A stretch of DNA of 31,917 bases, from positions 1-31,917 of the forward strand of contig CAZHDI010000033.1 of assembly GCA_964531285.1 (NCBI GenBank), given 5' to 3'. Numbering within the stretch: position 1 is the stretch's first letter; each line of letters opens with the position of its first letter. This stretch comes from CAZHDI01 sp964531285. GTDB lineage: Bacteria > Pseudomonadota > Alphaproteobacteria > JAJFIK01. The position numbers and the translations under genes are program-made. Under the pieces are notes generated by a model that had not been told where the DNA came from, did not search any database, and saw only the letters and a list, made by a program, of their open reading frames with translations. Positions 7,610 to 16,283 of this stretch are shown here, piece by piece.

Positions 7610-8644
7610 ATGGGGCGCCGTCCGTCGCGGGCCGTCATCTTTGGGTGTCAGGGCGCGGAGCTGACGCCCGGCGAACGCTGGTTCTTCCGGGAAGCCCAGC
7701 CGTGGGGCTTCATTCTCTTTGCCCGCAATTGCATCAACCGGGAGCAGGTGCGCCGGCTCGTGGCTGACCTGCGCGCCAGTGTCGATGATCCGTTCGCCCC
7801 GGTCCTGATCGATCAGGAGGGGGGACGCGTCGCCCGTCTCAAGGCACCGGAATGGCCGGAGTTTCCGCCCGCGGCGACATTCGGGTCGCTTTATCGCCAA
7901 AATCCCGATCTTGCGCGCGAGGCGCTGGGTCTGAACACCCGGCTGCTGGCCCATGAGTTGCGCGATCTGGGCATCACAGTGGATTGTCTGCCGGTGGCCG
8001 ATGTTCCGGCACCGGACGAGCACGGCATTATCGGCGACCGTGCCTACGGTTCATCGGCGGCGCTTGTGGGCGACATGGCGCGCCAGGCGGCGGACAGCCT
8101 GCTGGCCCACGGCGTGCTGCCCGTGGTCAAGCATCTGCCGGGCCATGGCCGGGCCCGTGTGGACAGCCACGAAGCCCTGCCCGTGGTGGAGGCGTCCCGC
8201 GCCGATCTCGAGGCCATCGATTTCGCGGCCTTCGAGCCGGTCAAAGACATGCCGCTCGGGATGACCGCCCATGTGGTTTATTCCGCCATCGACCCGGCGG
8301 CCTGCGCCACGCAATCGCCGACCGTGATTCGCGATATCATTCGCGGCCATATCGGTTTTGACGGTCTGCTGATGACGGACGATCTGTCGATGAAGGCGCT
8401 CGGCGGCAGCTTTGCGGACCGGACCGCGCTGAGTTTCCAGGCCGGCTGCGACATCGCCTTGCACTGCAATGGTCAGATGGCGGAAATGGCCGAAATTCTT
8501 GCCGCCACGCCGCGGCTTGAGGGCCGCTCCGCCGACCGTGCCGACCGCGCCCTGTCCCGAATTGAAACAATTTCAGCGATATCATTCGACCGGCAGGCGG
8601 CATGGGATAAACTGGGGGCGATTCTCGACCAGGCATCGGCCTAA
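7610..8644 (+). CDS. nagZ: Beta-N-acetylhexosaminidase NagZ
   Basis: Glycoside hydrolase family 3 enzyme that removes GlcNAc from GlcNAc-anhydroMurNAc-peptides during cytoplasmic cell-wall recycling. It has 344 residues and no signal peptide, as expected. Key motifs are LIDQEGGRVARL (67-78), KHLPGHGR (174-181, the flexible catalytic loop with its histidine) and LLMTDDLSM (253-261, with the aspartate nucleophile). AGAGGAGAA lies directly upstream of the ATG. It starts a run with scpA (84 bp later) and scpB, an order conserved in alphaproteobacteria. Confidence 0.95.
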   Translation: MGRRPSRAVIFGCQGAELTPGERWFFREAQPWGFILFARNCINREQVRRLVADLRASVDDPFAPVLIDQEGGRVARLKAPEWPEFPPAATFGSLYRQNPDLAREALGLNTRLLAHELRDLGITVDCLPVADVPAPDEHGIIGDRAYGSSAALVGDMARQAADSLLAHGVLPVVKHLPGHGRARVDSHEALPVVEASRADLEAIDFAAFEPVKDMPLGMTAHVVYSAIDPAACATQSPTVIRDIIRGHIGFDGLLMTDDLSMKALGGSFADRTALSFQAGCDIALHCNGQMAEMAEILAATPRLEGRSADRADRALSRIETISAISFDRQAAWDKLGAILDQASA

Positions 8645-8728
8645 CGGCTGGGCGACGGTCGGGCGCCTCACGGGCCCTTGTCGGGGCCGCCGCTCTTGGA
8701 CACCGCCTGCCCGGGAACCCTGCCGCCC

Positions 8729-9685
8729 ATGACCACTGATCCCACACCGCCCGAGGACGCGCCGGCGAGCGACGAAACGCCGGGGTCCAACGGGGTTTCA
8801 CAAGCGGGCGATCCCTTCGATACGGGCGCGCCGGAGCGCCGCGATCCCGAGACCGATGCGGACTCGCTCATCGTCGATGTGGACGGGTTCGAGGGTCCGC
8901 TCGATGTGCTCCTGACCCTGGCCAAGACCCAAAAGGTGGATCTGGCCAAAATTTCGATTCTGGCGCTCGCGGAGCAATATCTGGGTTTCATCCACGCTGC
9001 CAAAAAGCTGCGTCTGGAACTTGCGGCCGATTATCTGGTGATGGCGGCCTGGCTGACCTATCTGAAATCCAAGCTGCTGCTGCCGGAGCCCGAAACCGAG
9101 GATGACACGCCAAGCGGCGAGGAACTGGCCGCGCGTCTCCAATTCCAGCTTCAACGCCTGGAGGCCATGCGCGAGGCCGCGGCCAAGCTGATGGCGCGCG
9201 ACCGTCTGGGCCGGGATGTGTTTGCGCGCGGTGCGCCGGAGCCGGTGCGGGTTGTTCTGCTCGCGGAATATCGCGATACGCTCCATGATCTGCTCAAGGC
9301 CTATACCCGTCAGCGCACCCGCAATATCGAAGTCAAGTACGAGCCGACCCGCCCGCCGATCTACGCCATCGAAGAAGCACGCGCGCGGATCGAATCCATG
9401 CTCGGGCGTATCGGCGATTGGTCCAGCCTCGACAGTTTCCTGCCCGATCTCGATCCGGACCTGGCCCGCGATCCGGTCAAGCGCCGGACCCATCTGGCCA
9501 GCACCTTCACAGCGGCGCTGGAACTCGTGCGGGACGGCCTTATGGAAGTCCGGCAGCTCAAGCAGTTCGGGCCGGTCTATGTCCGCAAGCGCGGCAATGA
9601 CAGCGATGCGGCGCCGGCACCGGGCGGCGGCGAATTGGTGGCCTTTCCCGGCGGCGGCCCGGCCGGCCAGTCGGCAACAGAATAA
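8729..9685 (+). CDS. scpA: Segregation and condensation protein A
   Basis: Kleisin subunit of the SMC-ScpA-ScpB condensin that organises and segregates the chromosome. It has 318 residues from the ATG at 8729; the frame stays open upstream to a TTG at 8678, but the ATG is preferred. After a disordered acidic/proline N-terminus of about 48 residues the kleisin domain starts at VDGFEGPLDVLLTLAKTQKVDL. It contains the typical YLVMAAWLTYLKSKLLLPE helix that contacts the SMC neck. The C-terminal winged helix ends about residue 290. The ribosome site is weak (CGGGAA). scpB starts 16 bp after the stop. Confidence 0.93.
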   Translation: MTTDPTPPEDAPASDETPGSNGVSQAGDPFDTGAPERRDPETDADSLIVDVDGFEGPLDVLLTLAKTQKVDLAKISILALAEQYLGFIHAAKKLRLELAADYLVMAAWLTYLKSKLLLPEPETEDDTPSGEELAARLQFQLQRLEAMREAAAKLMARDRLGRDVFARGAPEPVRVVLLAEYRDTLHDLLKAYTRQRTRNIEVKYEPTRPPIYAIEEARARIESMLGRIGDWSSLDSFLPDLDPDLARDPVKRRTHLASTFTAALELVRDGLMEVRQLKQFGPVYVRKRGNDSDAAPAPGGGELVAFPGGGPAGQSATE

Positions 9686-9700
9686 TCACGGCAAAGACAG

Positions 9701-10974
9701 ATGACCATGGAACACGAACCCGACCATGAAGCCGCACGCCTCGCGGCCATTGACCCCGACGAGATGGACCTGTCCGGCGATCCGGCTCCGGACGACACCG
9801 GGGAGCGCGACGCACCGGATGACGATCTGCCGGAAGCCGATCTGCCGGAAGCTGATGACACGGCGGAGGCCGAGGCCGATGACGACCTGGAGGGAGACCA
9901 GGCGGACGAGGACGCGCCAGAGGACCCCGAGAAAGCCGAAGAGGCTGAAGCCCATCGCAAGGTCGCCGCGACCCTGTCCGAAGCCGACCGGGTCCGGATG
10001 GTCGAAGCGATCCTGTTCGCCTCGGCCGATCCGGTGAGCGCGGACGAACTGGCGGACCGGCTGCCCGAAGATACCGATCTCGACCCGATCATTGCGGAGT
10101 TGCAGGCGCTCTATGCCGAGCGCGGCGTCAATCTGGTGCAGGTTGCCGGGCGGTGGTGTTTCCGGACCGCGCCCGATATGGGCTTCCTTCTGCAAAAGGA
10201 AAAGTCCGAACCGCGCAAGCTGTCGCGCGCGGCGATCGAGACCTTGGCGATCATCGCTTACCACCAGCCGGTGACCCGGGCGGAGATTGAGGAGTTGCGC
10301 GGCGTGACGGTCAGCAAGGGCACGCTCGATGTGCTGCTCGATGTGGGTTGGGTGCGCATGCGCGGACGGCGCGCGGTGCCGGGACGGCCCATCACCTACG
10401 GCACGAGCGATGCGTTTCTGGAGCATTTCGGGCTTGCCGCAGTGGGTGATCTTCCGGGTATGGACGAACTCAAGGCCGCCGGTCTTTTGGACTGGCGCCT
10501 GCCGCCGGACTTCTCCGTACCGGCGCCGGCTGCCGACGGGCAGGGCGAGGGTGACGGCGACTTCGATGCCGACGATGAGGACCGCGAGCGCGACGAAGAG
10601 ACCGCCGCGCTGAGCGACGAGGACCTGTTCGCACCGGAAACGGACGACTCGGAAACGGACGACTTGGAAGCGCACGACTTGGAAGCGGACGACGCGGACG
10701 AGGCCGATGACGCNNNNNNNNNNNNNNNNNNNNNNNNNNNNNNNNNNNNNNNNNNNNNNNNNNNNNNNNNNNNNNNNNNNNNNNNNNNNNNNNNNNNNNN
10801 NNNNNNNNNNNNNACGACTTGGAAGCGCACGACTTGGAAGCGGACGACGCGGACGAGGCCGATGACGCCCGGGACGCTGATGCGGACTTGGACGGTCATG
10901 AGGACTGGGACGGCGGCGATATGGACGACGACGACGCCTCCGATGACGACGGTGAAACGCCGCCGCGCATATGA
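9701..10974 (+). CDS. scpB: Segregation and condensation protein B (interrupted by assembly gap)
   Basis: Winged-helix partner of ScpA in the SMC complex. After an acidic N-terminus (residues about 1-85) the ScpB core runs from ADRVRMVEAILFASADPVS through KSEPRKLSRAAIETLAIIAY, VTRAEIEELRGV and GRPITYGTSDAFLEHFGL. A very acidic, repetitive C-tail (DDLEAHDLEADDADEADD) follows and is broken by 100 Ns at 10714-10813. The placeholder breaks the frame. In the true frame the tail continues with the same acidic composition and ends GETPPRI at TGA 10972-10974. The other frame, to 10999, turns Thr/Arg-rich and is wrong. Collapsing the identical 55-bp flanks gives one continuous 372-residue protein. The family is certain; the tail length is not. 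Confidence 0.9.
10659..10713 (+). repeat. 55-bp direct repeat, left of assembly gap
   Basis: Identical to 10814-10868. It encodes part of the acidic ScpB tail in frame. An internal sub-repeat (ACGACTTGGAAGCG twice, 15-bp period, one mismatch class) makes the region low-complexity. Exactly 55 identical bases at two contig ends is what an assembler k-mer overlap of 55 would leave. Confidence 0.9.
10714..10813. other. Assembly gap (100 Ns)
   Basis: A run of exactly 100 N inside scpB, the conventional placeholder for unknown gap size. A real gap that kept the frame would need a length of 2 modulo 3; 100 is 1 modulo 3, so the stated length cannot be literal if scpB is intact. Confidence 0.98.
10814..10868 (+). 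repeat. 55-bp direct repeat, right of assembly gap
   Basis: Exact copy of 10659-10713. Either the two contigs overlap here and the gap is false, or the tail holds a longer tandem array that collapsed during assembly. Confidence 0.9.
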
Positions 10975-11012
10975 GGGCCTGATGCCTGCGCGGGGTTGAG
11001 GGGAGCGCAGCC

Positions 11013-12917
11013 GTGAGCCGATGGGAACGCAATGCCCGGCGCGCCGCTGCCGCGCGGACCACGTTGCGGCTGCTTTATAGTGCGGCGGCGGAAGGATTGT
11101 GTCCGCCCGGAACCGTTGTCCGTGAAGACGACCATCTTGAAACCGGCGTGACCTGCGACGCGACCGGGGTGCTGTCGCTGCTGGCCGCTCTTCATCTGTT
11201 CGATCCGCGCCAGCCCCCGGCCTTGCGCATTGACGGCCTGAATGGGCCGGCGGGCACCGGCGATCCGCTCAGCTTGGTCGAAGGCCCGCTCAAGGCCTGG
11301 GTGGCCGAGGCGCTGGGGCCGGAGGGTGCGGCACCGGACTGGTCGGCCTTGGCCGAAGAAATTGCCGACTCGGTCAACAATGAAATGCTGGCGGTCGAGG
11401 CCCAACTGGCCAGCGAGATCGACCTTCAAACCCTCGCGCGCCAGACCGACAATCTGTTCGATCTGCTGCGCGGCGGTCCGCTCCCGGATCGTCATGATGC
11501 GGACTCCCTGGTCCTCCAGATCGGATCGTTCAGCGGTCACCGGACGCATCCGGCAACCAAGATGCGCTTGCGCTCGCTTCCCTCGCGCCGTCTGGCGCTG
11601 ACCCCGGCGGAGGTCACGGGGACGGCACCGGAGTTTGCGCCGGATGTGGCGCTGCCCCTTTACGGCGTGCGGCGGACCTGTGCCACCGCATCGGTCAGCG
11701 CCCGCGAGGTCGGCGGCTATGGAGGCTTTTTCGCGCGCGGCTTTCCGGATGCCTGGGCGAACTGGACGGCGGGCCTGCGGCGGCTCGGCCTGCATACGGA
11801 TCAATATTGGCCGCTGCCGGTTCATCCGCTTCAGGCGCATGAGATCGCCGATCGCTTCGGCGGCGCCCTGGCACGGGGCGACCTTATTGCCGTCCCCGGC
11901 GCCGTCATCGTTCAGCGTCCAACCCTGTCCTACCGCACGCTGACGCCGGTGGCCCGGCCCGAGGAACCGCAGGTCAAAACCGCTCTGACCATGCAGATGA
12001 CCAGCGTGGTGCGCACCCTTGCGCCGGCACGGGCATTCAACGCGCCGGTCTTCTCGGATCTCATCGCTGTCATTCTTGACGGCGCGCCGGATATCGCGGC
12101 CCGGCTGCGGGTCCTGCATGAACCGGCGTCGGTCTATTGGGGCCGCGACCGGACGGAGACCAGTGCGGATTATCGCGACGGCGCCCATGCGGCAGCGGTG
12201 TTCAAGGACAATCCGGCCTCTTTGATGCGTGCGGATGAAATACGCATTCCGCTCAATACCCTGTTCGAGCGCTCGGCGGTGTCCGGCCGTCCGGTGATCG
12301 TCGATGTCATGGCCATCGCGGGCATCGACGGGGCTTTGGGGGCGGCCCGGTATTTCGCCGATTATGCGGGGGTCGTCCTGACCGGCGATCTGGGTTTGCT
12401 CGTGCGCTATGGCATCGGCCTGGAGTCCCATCAACAAAATCTGGACCTTGTTTTCGATTTCGATGGGCGGCCGCGGGCGAGCGTCTATCGGGACATCAAT
12501 GGCGGGCTGGAAATGGCCGAACCCCTGCTCTTGGCCAACGGGTTCGATGTGCGCGGTGAATGCCATCCGGTGCGGCGCGGCCTGCATGACAGCATCGCCG
12601 TGCCGCTGCGCCAGTTCACGCACACGACCTTGATGGCGCATCTGATCCCCATGGCGATGACCATCGCACAGGCCTATCGCGCCGACCCGCTGGAGCTGTT
12701 TGCCGTCATCCGCCGGCTCATCGCCGAGGGCCTCGCCGACAGCCATGCACGCCATCGGGCGCGCCTGCGGGATCCGGCGGTGTTCGATGCGAGCTTGAAA
12801 GCGGTCCATGACGGCATCTTGCGCACGCCGCTGAGGACCAAGAGCTTGTTGACCATGCGTGCGCGCCAGTCCCAACAAATGGTATTCTCGACCCTGCCCA
12901 ATCCCCTGGCCGGTTGA
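11013..12917 (+). CDS. IucA/IucC-family NIS siderophore synthetase-like protein
   Basis: A 634-residue member of the NRPS-independent siderophore (NIS) synthetase family, which condenses citrate or dicarboxylate derivatives with amines or alcohols using ATP. Family motifs are GHRTHPATKMR (175-185, ATP/citrate site), PVHPLQ (269-274), KTALTMQMTSVVRTL (322-336), GIGLESHQQN (467-476) and VYRDING (491-497). The C-terminal FhuF/reductase-like part runs to about residue 625. The start is a GTG with GAGGGGAG upstream. It lies 38 bp after scpB and 43 bp before a thioesterase. None of the usual partners (acyltransferase, monooxygenase, MFS exporter, TonB receptor) is in the window. The substrate class (type A, B or C) cannot be read by eye. 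Confidence 0.85.
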   Translation: MSRWERNARRAAAARTTLRLLYSAAAEGLCPPGTVVREDDHLETGVTCDATGVLSLLAALHLFDPRQPPALRIDGLNGPAGTGDPLSLVEGPLKAWVAEALGPEGAAPDWSALAEEIADSVNNEMLAVEAQLASEIDLQTLARQTDNLFDLLRGGPLPDRHDADSLVLQIGSFSGHRTHPATKMRLRSLPSRRLALTPAEVTGTAPEFAPDVALPLYGVRRTCATASVSAREVGGYGGFFARGFPDAWANWTAGLRRLGLHTDQYWPLPVHPLQAHEIADRFGGALARGDLIAVPGAVIVQRPTLSYRTLTPVARPEEPQVKTALTMQMTSVVRTLAPARAFNAPVFSDLIAVILDGAPDIAARLRVLHEPASVYWGRDRTETSADYRDGAHAAAVFKDNPASLMRADEIRIPLNTLFERSAVSGRPVIVDVMAIAGIDGALGAARYFADYAGVVLTGDLGLLVRYGIGLESHQQNLDLVFDFDGRPRASVYRDINGGLEMAEPLLLANGFDVRGECHPVRRGLHDSIAVPLRQFTHTTLMAHLIPMAMTIAQAYRADPLELFAVIRRLIAEGLADSHARHRARLRDPAVFDASLKAVHDGILRTPLRTKSLLTMRARQSQQMVFSTLPNPLAG

Positions 12918-12960
12918 CGGCGCCAGGATGACGCAGGGGCGGGCAGAAGGAGAGGGGCGA

Positions 12961-13734
12961 ATGGACGGCATTTATGATCTCGACGAGACCGGGCGCTTCA
13001 TCCCGAGCCGGTTTACCCTGGGGCCTTGGGACCCGACCTTGCAGCACGGCGCACCGCCCTCGACCCTGATGGCGCGCGCGGCCGAGCGGGCGATCGCGGG
13101 CGACGACTATGTGGTGACCCGCCTGACCGTCGATCTGATGCGCCCTTTGCCACTCAGCCCGATGGATGTGCGCGTCGAGACCGTGCGCGCCGGGCGGATG
13201 ATCCGCGTGCTTCAGATTAGCATCTGGCAGGACGGCAAGGAATCCGCGCGCGCCAGTGCTTTGGCCATGCGCCGGGCCGACTTCGACACCGGCGCGGCGG
13301 GTGTCCCGCCGGCGCTCGATGGGCCCGGGCCCCACGACGGTGGCGGCGATGTCAGCAGCGGCTTCACCGGCTTTAACGAATGTGTGGTGTTCCGCATGGT
13401 CGATGGCGGCATGGGCCGGTTGGGGCCGGGCAAGATCTGGTACCGGATCACGCGGCCGCTGGTCACCGGCGAGCCGATCAGTCCGCTGATGCGCGCCATC
13501 GCAACGGCCGATTTCGCCAATGGTGTGTCCTCGGAACTCGATTTTGACAAGTGGACCTATATCAACGCGGACCTGACGCTGGATATCGTCCGCCCGCCCC
13601 AGGGCGAGTGGATCCTGCTCGATGCTTTCACTTGGCTGGGCGTGCCGGGGATCGGCCTCGCCGAAGCGCGGCTTGCGGACGAAACCGGATATTTCGCCAC
13701 CGCCCGCCAGCATCTGGTGATCGGCAAACGGTGA
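12961..13734 (+). CDS. Double-hotdog acyl-CoA thioesterase-like protein
   Basis: A 257-residue protein of the 4HBT_3/TesB-like family: two fused hotdog domains. The first (about 1-115) starts with SRFTLGPWDPTLQHGAPPS, a typical signature in which the substrate pocket follows HGA. The second is about 130-255 and includes NGVSSELDFDKWTYINADL, the usual catalytic-side motif, and ends LVIGKR. Members hydrolyse acyl-CoA thioesters; the substrate is unknown. The ATG at 12961 has AGAAGGAGAGG just upstream and is much better than the earlier in-frame ATG at 12928. It lies between the NIS-synthetase-like gene and the MOSC gene (36 bp) and is probably in the same transcript. Confidence 0.82.
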   Translation: MDGIYDLDETGRFIPSRFTLGPWDPTLQHGAPPSTLMARAAERAIAGDDYVVTRLTVDLMRPLPLSPMDVRVETVRAGRMIRVLQISIWQDGKESARASALAMRRADFDTGAAGVPPALDGPGPHDGGGDVSSGFTGFNECVVFRMVDGGMGRLGPGKIWYRITRPLVTGEPISPLMRAIATADFANGVSSELDFDKWTYINADLTLDIVRPPQGEWILLDAFTWLGVPGIGLAEARLADETGYFATARQHLVIGKR

Positions 13735-13770
13735 GCCCCTTTACATCGTGCAAGACCTCGGAGAGACACC

Positions 13771-14655
13771 ATGACCCAAAGCGTTGGCGCATTGACCCGT
13801 CTGTGGCGGTTCCCCGTCAAATCCATGGGCGGTGAATCCATTGCCTCAGGCGAGGTAACGGTTGCCGGTCTTGTTGGGGACCGGGCCCATGCCCTGATCG
13901 ATACCGAAACCGGCAAAGTGGTCAGCGGCAAGAGCGCCAAGCACTTTCCACGGGTCATGGAATGCCGGGCGGCCTTTGTCGATCCGCCGCTAGCGGATAA
14001 AGCCTTGCCGCCGGTAGCGATCACTCTCGCCGATGGTGCGGTCGTGCGCAGCGACGCCGCCAACCGGGACCACGTGTTGTCGGCCTTTTTCGGGCGGTCC
14101 GTCACGTTGGCGTCGCAAGCGCCCGACGGCTTCACCATTGACGTGGTCGATCCGGATCTCAGTGGCGCCCTAACGCAGGGCCAACCGGAGACGGTCCGGG
14201 CACAGAAAGTCGGTGCGGCCCTTTTCCACGAATTGGGCATTCCGTCCCCAATACCCGAAAGCTCCTTTTTAGACGGCTTTCCGGTCACTGTTCTGACGAG
14301 GCAGACCTTGGACACGCTCCGGGCCTTGGCGCCGGACAGCGATTTCGATGAGCGCCGCTTTCGGATGAATCTGATCGTCGATACGGGGCTTGAGGGCTTT
14401 GTGGAAAACGACTGGGTTGAGCGGAGCCTTCAGGTCGGCGACGGGCTGCGCCTTCATATCGTCATACCGGATCCCCGCTGCATCATGACCAATCTGGCTC
14501 AGGAGGGCTTGCCCCGCGACCCGATGATTTTGAGAACCATGGCCCAGCACAACCGGATCGACGTGGCCGGATCCATGCGGCCTTGCGCCGGGGTCTATGC
14601 GGTCGTGGACACGGCGGGTGTCGTGCGCGTCGGCGATCCCGTGAGGCTGGTTTAA
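13771..14655 (+). CDS. MOSC-domain protein
   Basis: A 294-residue protein with an N-terminal MOSC_N beta-barrel (LTRLWRFPVKSMGGESI, residues 8-24; GLVGDRAHALID, 33-44) and a C-terminal MOSC domain (DERRFRMNLIVD at 193-204; IPDPRCIMTNLAQEG at 232-246). Cys237 matches the cysteine that takes part in sulfur or molybdenum-cofactor binding in MOCO sulfurase/mARC-like proteins. A role in handling a sulfurated metal cofactor or as part of a reductive detoxification system is likely, but the partner is not visible. CGGAGAG precedes the ATG. It is the third gene of a run starting at 11013. Confidence 0.88.
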   Translation: MTQSVGALTRLWRFPVKSMGGESIASGEVTVAGLVGDRAHALIDTETGKVVSGKSAKHFPRVMECRAAFVDPPLADKALPPVAITLADGAVVRSDAANRDHVLSAFFGRSVTLASQAPDGFTIDVVDPDLSGALTQGQPETVRAQKVGAALFHELGIPSPIPESSFLDGFPVTVLTRQTLDTLRALAPDSDFDERRFRMNLIVDTGLEGFVENDWVERSLQVGDGLRLHIVIPDPRCIMTNLAQEGLPRDPMILRTMAQHNRIDVAGSMRPCAGVYAVVDTAGVVRVGDPVRLV

Positions 14656-14818
14656 GCGCGCCCGGATGGGGTGTGCGTGTCCCGGCCATAGCTCCAGCAA
14701 TAGCCCCCTTCATCTGACGATCCGGCCACCCTGTGACGGGTCGGCGCGGCCTGATATCTTGCATCTTGTTTTCATTTGCGGGTTAAAGGGCGCCGGCTTT
14801 GGCAAAGGGCGGGAACAG

Positions 14819-15925
14819 GTGAGCGATCGACGTCTGGTTTTCGAGCGCATCGGCAAGCGCTTCGGCACGGTGGATGCCGTGTTCGATCTGTCGCTCACCG
14901 TGACCGCGGGCGAGGTGGTGTGTCTGCTGGGGCCCTCGGGCTGCGGCAAATCGACCAGCCTGCGGATCGCGGCGGGCGTGGTGCGCCAGGACAGCGGCCG
15001 GGTGCGCATCGACGGACGCCTGGTGGCGGGCGAGGGGACGTTCATCCCGCCCGAAGGACGCGGCATCGGCCTGATGTTCCAGGACTACGCCCTGTTTCCC
15101 CATCTGACCGTGGCCGAGAATGTCGCTTTCGGACTGCCGCGGGGCGGTGATCGGGCGGCGCGGGTGCGCGCGGTCCTCGACCAGGTGCATATGGGCCGCT
15201 TTGCCGGGGCCTATCCCAGCACGCTGTCGGGCGGGGAACAGCAGCGGGTCGCCCTGGCACGGGCGCTGGCGCCGTCGCCCGGCATCATGCTGATGGACGA
15301 GCCGTTCTCGGGCCTCGATGTCATCAAGCGCGATGCCATCCGGGATGAAACATGGCGGGTGCTCAAGGAGGCCGGGGCGGCGACCCTTCTGGTCACCCAC
15401 GACCCCCAGGAGGCCATGCGCATGGCCGACCGGATCGTGCTGATGCGCGCGGGGCGAATCGTTCAGGACGGCACGCCGCGCGAGGTCTATACCAAGCCGG
15501 CGGATCCGGACGCGGCGGCGTTTTTTTCCGATCTCAACCTGTTTACGGCGACGGTCGGCGCGGGCGCGGCCCAGACGCCCTTCGGTCCGGTCCCCGCCAA
15601 CGGCCACGCCGATGGAGCGCGGGTCTGGGTGCTGGCCCGCCCGCATATGCTGCGGGTGGCGAGTTGCGACGCCAGTTCGGGGCTCCCCGCGCGGGTGGTC
15701 CGCGCGCGCCTGCTCGGGGCGGAAAGTCTGATCGATGCTGAACTCGACGGTGCCGGAACGGCCAAACCGGTGCGGATCATGGATCCCGGCACGGTCCTGC
15801 CCGATCCGGGCACGCGGATCGGCGTGGAGGCGGATTCCAGCCGGTTTTTCGTGTTCGATCATGGGCCCGATGACGCTGCGTCCGCCGGGCCGGTGCTGGA
15901 GAGCGGGGCGGCGGACCGGCGCTGA
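14819..15925 (+). CDS. ABC transporter ATP-binding protein (iron/spermidine-type importer)
   Basis: A 368-residue ATPase of the FbpC/PotA/CysA type. Walker A is GPSGCGKST (38-46), Q-loop FQDYALFPHLTV (87-98), signature LSGGEQQ (136-142), Walker B MLMDEP (157-162) and switch histidine H194 (VTHDPQEAM). The C-terminal third looks like a TOBE regulatory domain. The start is GTG at 14819 with GGGCGGGAA upstream; the frame stays open back to 14666, but that stretch has no coding character. The permease and binding protein are not in the window, so the partner must be encoded elsewhere. The Fe-type class is noteworthy next to a siderophore-synthetase-like gene three genes upstream, but a functional link is inference. 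Confidence 0.88.
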   Translation: MSDRRLVFERIGKRFGTVDAVFDLSLTVTAGEVVCLLGPSGCGKSTSLRIAAGVVRQDSGRVRIDGRLVAGEGTFIPPEGRGIGLMFQDYALFPHLTVAENVAFGLPRGGDRAARVRAVLDQVHMGRFAGAYPSTLSGGEQQRVALARALAPSPGIMLMDEPFSGLDVIKRDAIRDETWRVLKEAGAATLLVTHDPQEAMRMADRIVLMRAGRIVQDGTPREVYTKPADPDAAAFFSDLNLFTATVGAGAAQTPFGPVPANGHADGARVWVLARPHMLRVASCDASSGLPARVVRARLLGAESLIDAELDGAGTAKPVRIMDPGTVLPDPGTRIGVEADSSRFFVFDHGPDDAASAGPVLESGAADRR

Positions 15926-15969
15926 TTGCGCGTCCTCCCGCAGTTTGCGATGATAGGGGTTGATTGACA

Positions 15970-16006
15970 GGTCCGCTGCGGGCGGACCGGGGCTTCGGCC
16001 TGTTTT
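15970..16006 (+). terminator. Possible tandem hairpin terminator before tatA
   Basis: A 7-bp stem GGTCCGC/GCGGACC (15970-15976 and 15982-15988) is followed by a short GGC-TTCG-GCC hairpin (15991-16000) and TGTTTT. It could end the ABC transcript or form part of the tatA leader. The second stem is short and the T-tract is broken. Confidence 0.35.
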
Positions 16007-16019
16007 GGAGGATCGATCC

Positions 16020-16241
16020 ATGTCACTGGGCGTCTGGCAGATTGCCATCATCATCGTTCTGGTCGTGCTGCTGTTCGGGCGCGGCAAGATCTCCGAGCTG
16101 ATGGGCGACGTGGCGAAAGGCATTAAGAGCTTCAAGAAGGGCATGACGGACGACGAGGACACGACCCCGCCGCGCCATCTCAATCAGGACGGCACGCCGG
16201 AGTCCGATCCGGTTCAGCGGGACCACGCCCAGCGGGGCTGA
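16020..16241 (+). CDS. tatA: Sec-independent protein translocase subunit TatA
   Basis: A 73-residue pore-forming subunit of the twin-arginine translocase, which exports folded proteins across the inner membrane. One N-terminal membrane helix (SLGVWQIAIIIVLVVLLFG) is followed by the FGRGKISELMGDVAKGIKSFKKG amphipathic helix and a short charged tail. TTTTGGAGGATCGATCC gives a strong ribosome site for the ATG at 16020. tatB follows 42 bp later. The M28-like protein encoded at 28959 carries a twin-arginine signal and is a likely client. Confidence 0.95.
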   Translation: MSLGVWQIAIIIVLVVLLFGRGKISELMGDVAKGIKSFKKGMTDDEDTTPPRHLNQDGTPESDPVQRDHAQRG

Positions 16242-16283
16242 TCCCGGCGCCGCGTCCGGCTCGTGCCCACAGGACCCTGACCC

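Noticed and set aside
10814..10999. Continuation of scpB to 10999 in the frame set by the 100 Ns
   Set aside because: The tail abruptly becomes Thr/Arg/Met-rich; the other frame keeps the acidic repeat and ends at 10974. The N length is arbitrary.
10896..12971. 691-codon minus-strand frame opposite the NIS-synthetase-like gene
   Set aside because: Antisense shadow with no ribosome site or family motif; the plus-strand frame carries the NIS motifs.
14783..16183. 466-codon minus-strand frame opposite the ABC ATPase and tatA
   Set aside because: Antisense shadow; the plus strand has Walker, signature and TatA motifs.
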